A DNA stretch of 6,256 nucleotides from Candidatus Omnitrophota bacterium (GTDB lineage Bacteria > Omnitrophota > Gorgyraeia > Zapsychrales > JANLHA01). Location of the stretch: assembly GCA_023247815.1 (NCBI GenBank), contig JAHFFS010000092.1, positions 1 to 6,256 on the forward strand, given 5' to 3'. A program made the translations under genes and the position numbers. Of this stretch, positions 1-5,690 are shown piece by piece (within the stretch, counting starts at the first letter, position 1; every line of letters begins with the position of its first letter). The notes beneath the pieces were generated by a model that saw only the letters and a program-made list of their open reading frames with translations, searched no databases and was not told where the DNA came from.

Positions 1-834
1 CTTCGTTCCATTAGCGACCGGGCTGAAAAGCTGATTGGGATCGACCCGATTTTAAAGGGCAGAGAGAAGGAATGGTCGCGGGGTAAGATCGTTGCTGTTG
101 GTGATTTTCTTGAAAACATCGATTTGGAAAACGACATCGATTTGGTCATCTGCAAAGACACCCTTGAGCACGTCGTTGATCCCAAGGGATTCATTCAGAA
201 AATTCTGCGCAAAGGACATGAAGACACTCTTTATTTCTTCCAATTTCCCTTCTTGGAAACATTGTGCGACGGGATGCGGTTTGATCAGATCTTTCATCAG
301 CATTTGAATTATTTTTCGTTGAAATCCATTCTAAAAATGCTGGATGAACTTGGCTGTGAGTTGTTGGATCATACGATCAATCATAACCTTTGGGGATCGA
401 TCCTCATTGTCTTTAAGAAAGGGCGCAATTCTGTTAAATACCGTCGGAGTGCTAAAAAGCTGTCATCGAAAGAAATCCTGAGGAAGTATGGGGTGTTCCA
501 GCAGACCATGGACTTGGCGCAAAAAAGGCTTGAGGAATTTGCAGGGACGGTTGTTTACGGATATGGCGCGGCCTTGATGCTTCCGGTTTTGAGTTATCAT
601 CTGAAAAATGATTTTTCGGGATTGAAGGCGATTCTGGACGACGATCAAAGGAAGGCGGGACTTTATTATATCAACCTTCCGGTCAAGATCATCCGGCGCG
701 ATCAAATCGCAGACTTTCGCAATGCGGTTGTCTTGATCACCGCCATTGCGACATTTGATAATGTCAGGAGGATTTTAAAGAATGTATTTGAATTGAATCC
801 CAAACAGATCATTGTTCCGATGAATGTTTTTTAA
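1..834 (+). CDS. C-methyltransferase of the NDP-sugar type, 5'-truncated by the window edge
   Basis: The reading frame is open from base 1 to the TAA at 832-834, giving 277 visible residues. The true start lies upstream; the TTG at 124 lies inside the conserved domain and is not a start. Visible parts are the end of a class I SAM-binding fold (IGIDP around residues 12-16, an acidic strand end), then the DLVICKDTLEHV segment (47-58), then IFHQHLNYFS (97-106). That last stretch matches the H-x-H-x-x-Y-F-S pattern of sugar C-methyltransferases. A second Rossmann-like domain follows, with YGYGAA (186-191) and an ILDDDQRKAGLY segment (about 211-222), typical of the C-terminal domain of this family (Methyltransf_14 type, as in TylCIII-like enzymes). 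Family members are about 400 residues, so about 130 are missing, including the usual N-terminal zinc-binding cysteines and the glycine-rich SAM loop. Known role: SAM-dependent C-methylation of a keto-deoxysugar nucleotide. The exact substrate is unknown. Confidence 0.88.
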   Translation, partial: LRSISDRAEKLIGIDPILKGREKEWSRGKIVAVGDFLENIDLENDIDLVICKDTLEHVVDPKGFIQKILRKGHEDTLYFFQFPFLETLCDGMRFDQIFHQHLNYFSLKSILKMLDELGCELLDHTINHNLWGSILIVFKKGRNSVKYRRSAKKLSSKEILRKYGVFQQTMDLAQKRLEEFAGTVVYGYGAALMLPVLSYHLKNDFSGLKAILDDDQRKAGLYYINLPVKIIRRDQIADFRNAVVLITAIATFDNVRRILKNVFELNPKQIIVPMNVF

Positions 835-860
835 ATGAGAGAGTTGAGAGGGGCATTGGC

Positions 861-1517
861 ATGGCCGAAATCAATTTGTTAACAAAATATCCGCAGTCAA
901 AAAGGGACCCGAAAGGCCGCGCTGAGCAGAAAACCGAGGCCATCCGTTCTGTGGCTAGAAAGTTTGGGAAAGAATTCTTCGACGGCGATCGGATTTACGG
1001 TTATGGTGGGTATTCTTACCAGCCGCGATTTTGGCAGCCGGTTGTTCCTGATTTTCAAAAGCACTATGGTTTAATTGCGAAGAGCCGGGTGCTAGACGTC
1101 GGGTGCGCCAAAGGATTTATGATGCACGATTTCGCTCAGGCCATCCCCGGGATTCATTTGGAAGGCATTGATGTTTCATCGTATGCCGTTGATCAGGCCA
1201 TCGTCGACATGAAACCCTTTGTCAAAGTGGCCAACGCGAAAGAACTCCCCTTTGCGGATAAATCATTTGATCTTGTGATTTCGATCAACACGATTCATAA
1301 TCTTGCGCTCAATGAATGCAAACAAGCGCTCCGCGAAATTCAGCGGGTCACCAAGCGGCACGCGTTCATTACGGTGGATGCCTATCGCAATGACGAAGAA
1401 AAAAAAATGATGGAGATGTGGAATCTGACGGCCTTGACGTATATGCATGTTGATGAATGGGTTCGGGTTTTTAGCGAAGTTGGATACCTAGGAGATTATT
1501 ACTGGTTTATCCCATGA
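861..1517 (+). CDS. Class I SAM-dependent methyltransferase (Methyltransf_11 type)
   Basis: This 218-residue protein is a complete small class I methyltransferase. Motif I is VLDVGCAKG at residues 77-85 (the SAM-binding glycine loop). The second acidic strand end is EGIDVSS (101-107). Motif II/III is the NAKELPFADKSFDLVISINT stretch (125-144), as in the UbiE/Methyltransf_11 group. An aromatic-rich segment before the fold (YGYGGYSYQPRFW, 46-58) resembles a conserved lead-in I associate with methyltransferases of polysaccharide clusters. The ATG at 861 is supported by a purine-rich site (GAGAGGGG, 846-853) with a 7-base spacer. It begins 26 bp after the upstream C-methyltransferase and its TGA overlaps the ATG of the dehydrogenase (ATGA). 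The acceptor could be a sugar, an amine or a carboxyl group; the sequence does not decide. No signal peptide or membrane segment is seen, so it should be cytoplasmic. Confidence 0.9.
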   Translation: MAEINLLTKYPQSKRDPKGRAEQKTEAIRSVARKFGKEFFDGDRIYGYGGYSYQPRFWQPVVPDFQKHYGLIAKSRVLDVGCAKGFMMHDFAQAIPGIHLEGIDVSSYAVDQAIVDMKPFVKVANAKELPFADKSFDLVISINTIHNLALNECKQALREIQRVTKRHAFITVDAYRNDEEKKMMEMWNLTALTYMHVDEWVRVFSEVGYLGDYYWFIP

Positions 1518-2566
1518 AAACAAAAGCAGCGATTTTAACAAAAACAAATGCTCCTTTGGAAATCGACGAGGTAGAAACCCCGCGGTTGAAGCGCGGCCAA
1601 CTGCTGGTTAAGATCCTTTACAGCGGTGTCTGCCGAGCACAGTGGAATGAGATCATCGCCCTTAAAGGGCCGGACCGTTTTTTACCGCATCTCTTAGGCC
1701 ATGAGGCGACAGGGATCATCGAGGAATTGGGGCCTGGGGTGACCAAGGTCAAGCCCGGGGACTATGTGATCCTTTCTTGGATCAAAGGGAAAGGATTAGA
1801 TGGCGTCAATTCCCAATACCGACGAGGAAGTGAGTTGGTCAATGCCGGTGGGGTCACAACGTTCAGTGGGCATTCGGTCGTTTCCGAAAACCGTGTTACT
1901 AAGATTTCCCGGAAAATGCCGGCAGACATTGCTTGCATCATCGGCTGTGCTGTTGCCACTGGCTGCGGGATTGTTTATCATACTTTTAAAGCAAAAAAAG
2001 GAGATTCCATCGCAGTCTTTGGTGTTGGCGGTGTCGGGAGCAGTGCTTTATTGGCGGCAAAGTCAAGAAAGTGTTATCCGATCATCGCGGTTGATGTTTC
2101 GTCTTACAAATTGCGGCACGCAAAAAATTTGGGGGCCAGCCACGTTGTCAATGCCAAAGGCAAAGACGCGATAAAGAAAATTTTCGCGATTTGTCGTCAA
2201 GGAATCAAATTTGCGATTGACGCTTCGGGTACTAAGCCGGCCATGGAGATGGCCTTCGCGAGTCTTGAGGAAAAAGGAACGCTGGTCATTGCCGGGAATC
2301 TTCCCAAAGACCAAAAAATAGAATTGCATCCGTTTGAATTGATCAAAGGAAAGAAAATTTTAGGATCTTGGGGCGGGGAAACGGTCCCGGATCGAGATTA
2401 CCCGCGTTATGTACGGGCTTATTTGAAGGGGGAATTGGCGCTGGACCAATTGATCACGCATCGGTTCAAATTGGATGAGATCAATGAAGCCTTTCATCTT
2501 TTGATCAACGGTCAAGCCGGACGGATTATTTTAAAAAATTCTAATGGAGCAAAACATGCCGATTGA
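1514..2566 (+). CDS. Zinc-type medium-chain alcohol dehydrogenase (MDR superfamily)
   Basis: A full-length 350-residue MDR dehydrogenase. The N-terminal GroES-like catalytic domain holds the zinc-site residues Cys40 (SGVCR), His63-Glu64 (LGHEATG) and Cys145 (IIGCAVATG). The Rossmann domain has FGVGGVG (169-175) and IIAVDVS (190-196); Asp194 at the end of the second strand predicts NAD(H) over NADP(H). The C-terminal QAGRIIL is typical of the family. Two departures stand out. The lobe at about 88-113 has no cysteines, so the structural zinc of classical alcohol dehydrogenases is absent. The usual Ser/Thr two residues after the first zinc cysteine is Ala42. Translation likely depends on coupling, since the ATG sits in the stop of the preceding gene (ATGA) and the nearest AGGAG (1490-1494) is 19 bases away. 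Placed directly before the E1 pair, it may oxidise a hydroxyl to the keto acceptor or reduce the product; that is inference. Confidence 0.92.
   Translation: MKTKAAILTKTNAPLEIDEVETPRLKRGQLLVKILYSGVCRAQWNEIIALKGPDRFLPHLLGHEATGIIEELGPGVTKVKPGDYVILSWIKGKGLDGVNSQYRRGSELVNAGGVTTFSGHSVVSENRVTKISRKMPADIACIIGCAVATGCGIVYHTFKAKKGDSIAVFGVGGVGSSALLAAKSRKCYPIIAVDVSSYKLRHAKNLGASHVVNAKGKDAIKKIFAICRQGIKFAIDASGTKPAMEMAFASLEEKGTLVIAGNLPKDQKIELHPFELIKGKKILGSWGGETVPDRDYPRYVRAYLKGELALDQLITHRFKLDEINEAFHLLINGQAGRIILKNSNGAKHAD
2546..2549 (+). promoter_or_regulatory. Ribosome binding site deciding the E1 alpha start
   Basis: GGAG lies 6 bases before the ATG at 2556. The alternative in-frame ATG at 2544 overlaps this site and has only an A/T-rich stretch upstream without a Shine-Dalgarno match. 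The 2556 start is therefore preferred; it shortens the protein by four residues. Confidence 0.65.
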
Positions 2567-3521
2567 TCGTGAATTTAAAAAGAAACTTTTTGCCATGATG
2601 CTGAAGATTCGTTTGGCCGAAGAGAAGGTCGTCGAGGTTTACGCGAAAGAGCAGCAGATGCGCACTCCGACACATCTTTCGATTGGACAGGAGGCCGTGG
2701 CCACCGGTGTTTGTTTGGCTTTGAGAGACGATGACCAGGTTTTTGCTTCGCACCGCTGTCACGCGGCGTATTTTGCCAAGGGAGGAGATATCAATGCCTT
2801 TTTTTCGGAGTTGTGTGGACGTGAAAACGGTAGCAATGCCGGGCGGGGAGGCTCCGCTCATCTTTCCGCTCCGGAAAAAAATATTCATTCCTCACCCATC
2901 CTCGGTGGGATGGTTCCGGTCGCGGTGGGGGCAGCGTTGGCTTTCCAATTGAACGGGACGGATCAAGTGGCCGTCGGCCTCGCCGGAGATGCCACTTATG
3001 AGGAAGGCGTTTTCGCGGAGAGCCTTAATTTTGCCGTATGGAAAAAATTGCCGGTCTTATTCATCTGTGAAAATAATCTTTATTCCACCAACACCCATCT
3101 GCGGGACCGACAACCTCGGTCAACGATTTGTGAACGGGTGAGCATGCCGGAATTGAAGGCCGTGTCGTTTGATGGGAATGACGTTGAGGTCGTTTATTTG
3201 AAGACGGTCGCTGCCATCAAGAAAATCCGTCAGGGACGAGGCCCGCAATTCATTGAATTTTTAACTTATCGTTACCGTGAACATGTGGGGCCGAATTATG
3301 ATTACGATAAAGGTTATCGTACAAAGCAAGAGGTCGATGAATGGCAGGAAAAATGTCCGGTTGAAAATTATGCCCGGAAGTTAGTGAGGGCTGGAGTTTT
3401 AAAAAAGGAAGACGTTCAAGAATTGAATAAAAAATATTCCGCGTATGCTGATCAAGCCTATCAAAAGGCTTTGCGAAGCCCGTGGCCGTTGAAGGAGGGC
3501 TTGTTAGAAAATGTCTGTTAG
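2556..3521 (+). CDS. 2-oxoacid dehydrogenase E1 alpha subunit (TPP-dependent, PdhA/AcoA-like)
   Basis: The protein has 321 residues from ATG 2556 (325 from the alternative ATG 2544), usual for E1 alpha. It would pair with the next gene to bind thiamine diphosphate and decarboxylate a 2-oxoacid. Landmarks, numbered from 2556: THLSIGQEA (39-47), SHRCH (65-69), GRGGSAHL (96-103), the TPP/Mg motif beginning GDATYEEG (144-151) and ending ENN (172-174), and YREHVGPNYDYD (240-251) in the loop before the C-terminal helices. Two motif positions are unusual: GDA replaces GDG, and the third His of the common HRxHxH pattern is Ala71. The gene overlaps the dehydrogenase by 11 bp and the beta subunit by 11 bp, so balanced synthesis is likely. 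No E2 or E3 gene is visible. The closest named families are pyruvate and acetoin dehydrogenase E1; the substrate cannot be fixed. A stand-alone two-carbon transferase in sugar biosynthesis is a reasonable alternative. Confidence 0.92.
   Translation: MPIDREFKKKLFAMMLKIRLAEEKVVEVYAKEQQMRTPTHLSIGQEAVATGVCLALRDDDQVFASHRCHAAYFAKGGDINAFFSELCGRENGSNAGRGGSAHLSAPEKNIHSSPILGGMVPVAVGAALAFQLNGTDQVAVGLAGDATYEEGVFAESLNFAVWKKLPVLFICENNLYSTNTHLRDRQPRSTICERVSMPELKAVSFDGNDVEVVYLKTVAAIKKIRQGRGPQFIEFLTYRYREHVGPNYDYDKGYRTKQEVDEWQEKCPVENYARKLVRAGVLKKEDVQELNKKYSAYADQAYQKALRSPWPLKEGLLENVC
3492..3499 (+). promoter_or_regulatory. Strong ribosome binding site for the E1 beta gene
   Basis: AAGGAGGG is a near-perfect match to the 16S rRNA 3' end and sits inside the last codons of the alpha gene. 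It lies 11 bases before the ATG at 3511, slightly longer than ideal. Together with the 11-bp overlap it favours efficient coupled synthesis of the beta subunit. Confidence 0.65.
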
Positions 3522-4551
3522 AGAACTGAGTTATGGTGACGCGATTTCCGAAGCAACGGTTCAGGCAATGGAACTGGATTCGGAAGTGTTTGTGATGGGT
3601 TTGGGTGTGGATGACTATAAAGGGATTTTTGGCACGACGTTGGCGGCTCATCAGAAATTTGGAAATGCTCGTGTCATCGGAACACCGGCTTGCGAGAATG
3701 CCATGACCGGCATCGCGATTGGGGCGGCGTTGAACGGGAAAAGACCCCTTTTGGTGCACGCCCGTAATGATTTTATGTTTTTGGCCTTGGATCAGTTGAT
3801 CAATAACGCGTCGAAATGGAAATATGCTTACGCGGGAAAGTCAGCTGTTCCTTTCGTCACCCGTGGCATCATTGGCCGCGGTTGGGGGCAGGGGCCGACC
3901 CACTCACAAAGCATTCAGTCGGTCTTAGCGCATTTTCCCGGGATTTACGTGGCCATGCCCAGCAGTCCTTACATCGCGAAAGGGATTTTGATGGAAGGTT
4001 TAAGGAGTTCAGTTCCGGTGATCTTATTGGAACATCGGTCGCTGTATTCGATGAAAGAACCTGTTCCGGTTAAGCCATATATGTATCCGTTTGGTCAGGG
4101 GCTCATTGTGCATCCGGGGAAAGATATGACCGTAGTTGCGACGTCGGCGATGGTGAAAGAAGCTGTCAAGGCCGCCCATATTTTGAAGAAAGAGGGGATC
4201 GGACTGGAAGTGATTGATCCGGTCAGCATTCAGCCTTTGGACGAAAAAATCATTTTGACCTCGGTTAAGAAAACCGGTTATCTCATCTGCGCGGATACGA
4301 GCTGGGCGAGTTGCGGGTTCGCCAGCGAGGTTTCGGCATTGGTCGCAGAAAAAGGTTTTCGTCATTTAAAAGGTCCCATCAAACGTGTTACACTACCGGC
4401 ATGCCCCGCACCAGTTTCTCGAGAATTGGAAGAGGCATTTTATCCTGATTACAGAGATATTGTTTCGTCCATCGAGGAATTGATCGGGCGGGACTTGAAG
4501 ATCGATTTAGAGAAATATCGAGAAGTGGACGCCTTCAAAGGTCCTTATTGA
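3511..4551 (+). CDS. 2-oxoacid dehydrogenase E1 beta subunit (transketolase-like, PdhB/AcoB-like)
   Basis: This 346-residue protein is the partner of the preceding alpha subunit; an E1 heterotetramer forms the TPP site at the alpha-beta interface. The pyrimidine-binding domain comes first: RELSYGDAISEA (4-15), TPACENAMTGIAIGAAL (58-74) with the conserved Glu62 expected to contact the aminopyrimidine of TPP, DFMFLALDQLINNASK (87-102), and GQGPTHSQS (126-134) with His131 in the conserved active-site position. AMPSSPYIAKG (148-158) and LLEHRSLY (172-179) follow. The C-terminal transketolase-like domain begins near MTVVATSAMV (206-215), with VIDPVSIQPLD (234-244). It is about 20 residues longer than many E1 beta chains because of a charged tail (about 325-346). 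It ends in tandem stops, TGA then TAA. Residues needed for catalysis appear intact, so the pair is probably active. Whether it acts with an E2 or alone is not shown here. Confidence 0.94.
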   Translation: MSVRELSYGDAISEATVQAMELDSEVFVMGLGVDDYKGIFGTTLAAHQKFGNARVIGTPACENAMTGIAIGAALNGKRPLLVHARNDFMFLALDQLINNASKWKYAYAGKSAVPFVTRGIIGRGWGQGPTHSQSIQSVLAHFPGIYVAMPSSPYIAKGILMEGLRSSVPVILLEHRSLYSMKEPVPVKPYMYPFGQGLIVHPGKDMTVVATSAMVKEAVKAAHILKKEGIGLEVIDPVSIQPLDEKIILTSVKKTGYLICADTSWASCGFASEVSALVAEKGFRHLKGPIKRVTLPACPAPVSRELEEAFYPDYRDIVSSIEELIGRDLKIDLEKYREVDAFKGPY

Positions 4552-4557
4552 TAAGCG

Positions 4558-4562
4558 AGGAG
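4558..4562 (+). promoter_or_regulatory. Ribosome binding site deciding the start of the first radical SAM gene
   Basis: AGGAG lies 6 bases before the ATG at 4569. The frame could also open at a TTG (4548) overlapping the previous stop, but that codon has no Shine-Dalgarno match before it, and this site would then be inside the gene. The ATG is preferred. Confidence 0.75.
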
Positions 4563-4568
4563 AAGACT

Positions 4569-5690
4569 ATGTCAGACCTTGATTTGCAAGTCAAACAATC
4601 GTTGCAGCGGGTGAGTCATCAATTTTCCGACGCAGCGTTGAAAAACGCGCAGTTGAATGATCAGGAAAAGTTCGCGTTCAAGACCAAACTCGAATCCACG
4701 CCGATACGCATGCGCATCGAGCTGACCAATGAATGCAATCTTCGCTGCACGTTTTGTTACAAGAGTTATTTCAACAATAAAGATAAACTCCAAATGAGTT
4801 TGGACGTGTTTAAGAAACTGGACCCGTACATGAAAAGGGCGAAGTTTTTAACCTTTTTTACGAAATCCGAACCGCTGATCGCCGAGAATCTCAAACCGGC
4901 TTTGGAGATGACGGCGGATTACGGCGCGGTGAGATATTTTTCAACCAATGGGATTCCACTCACCCGCGAGAAAAGTGAATGGCTGGTTGATAACCGGTTG
5001 ACCTTTTTGCAGGTCTCGGTCAATTCTTTCACACCGAAAGAATACGCGAAGGTTTATCGCGGCGGTCAATTGGAAGTCTTGGAAAATAATTTGAAGACAC
5101 TCAATGACGTCAAAAAGGAACGAAAAAGTGTTTTCCCCAAAGTACGGATTTCCATGTGCGGCACCAAAGAATCGATTGTCAATATTGAAGACGGGATCCG
5201 GTTTGCCAAGAAGTATCAATTGGAAGAAGGGGTGCAGATAACGCCGTTTTATGAGCTGGGGGAAGAACATGATGGTCAAACCTACGAGGATTCTCCGGAA
5301 TTCTTTCGGTCCTATTATGAACGAGGGAAAAGGCTGGCCAATGAACTTGGCGTCCCATTCTGGATCATCAGCGACGCGACCAATCCCGATGGTGAACTCA
5401 AATATTGCTATGATCCTTGGGAATCCATGAGCATCGAACCCAATGGAGAAGTCTTTCCCTGTGTTGTCTCCAATCAATCAATGGGCAATGTTAACAAACA
5501 GTCTTTGGATGAGATCTGGAATGGGCCTAAAATCCAAGAATTTCGTTCCAAGGTCAATATCCCGACGGATGATCAGAATGAAGAATGCAAGAATTGTTTG
5601 AATTGTCATGTTCACAAATTGAAGACCGCAACGAATACGGCAAGGCCTTTGAAGACGTTCGCCGGAGGATATTATCGGGTAAAAAATTAG
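4569..5690 (+). CDS. Radical SAM protein with SPASM-like C-terminal cysteine domain
   Basis: A 373-residue radical SAM enzyme. After a charged helical lead of about 45 residues, the cluster motif CNLRCTFC gives Cys56, Cys60 and Cys63 (CxxxCxxC), which bind the SAM-cleaving 4Fe-4S cluster. The usual GGEP SAM-contact motif appears as KSEP (99-102). The barrel continues through YFSTNGIPLT (123-132) and LQVSVNS (147-153). The C-terminal domain starts CYDPWESMSIEPNGEVFPC (280-298), matching the CX9-15GX4C opening of SPASM/twitch domains. It continues MGNV...SLDEIWN and Cys340, Cys343 and Cys346. The later cysteines of a full seven-cysteine SPASM domain are absent, so the auxiliary cluster set may be reduced. 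SPASM enzymes modify peptides, proteins or carbohydrates; no precursor peptide is seen, and the setting favours a sugar-type substrate (inference). It begins 17 bp after the E1 beta stop, and its own TAG directly abuts the next ATG. Confidence 0.91.
   Translation: MSDLDLQVKQSLQRVSHQFSDAALKNAQLNDQEKFAFKTKLESTPIRMRIELTNECNLRCTFCYKSYFNNKDKLQMSLDVFKKLDPYMKRAKFLTFFTKSEPLIAENLKPALEMTADYGAVRYFSTNGIPLTREKSEWLVDNRLTFLQVSVNSFTPKEYAKVYRGGQLEVLENNLKTLNDVKKERKSVFPKVRISMCGTKESIVNIEDGIRFAKKYQLEEGVQITPFYELGEEHDGQTYEDSPEFFRSYYERGKRLANELGVPFWIISDATNPDGELKYCYDPWESMSIEPNGEVFPCVVSNQSMGNVNKQSLDEIWNGPKIQEFRSKVNIPTDDQNEECKNCLNCHVHKLKTATNTARPLKTFAGGYYRVKN

Noticed and set aside
124..126. TTG start for the first methyltransferase
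   Set aside because: The frame is open to base 1 and the upstream codons encode conserved fold elements (IGIDP), so the gene is cut by the window edge rather than starting here.
825..860. T-run and gap after the first gene as a terminator or promoter
   Set aside because: The T-run is the end of the coding region and has no preceding GC-rich hairpin. The 26-bp gap holds only a ribosome binding site.
1800..2174. Plus-strand open frame of 124 codons inside the dehydrogenase
   Set aside because: It is out of frame with the dehydrogenase, whose zinc and NAD motifs cover the same bases.
3250..3759. Minus-strand open frame of 169 codons
   Set aside because: It spans the E1 alpha/beta junction antisense to two well-supported genes and has no recognisable motif.
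4548..4568. Upstream TTG start for the first radical SAM gene
   Set aside because: AGGAG at 4558-4562 is ideally spaced for ATG 4569 and would lie inside the coding region if TTG were used.
4941..5477. Minus-strand open frame of 178 codons
   Set aside because: It lies wholly inside the radical SAM gene, which has clear motifs. The translation shows no recognisable domain.
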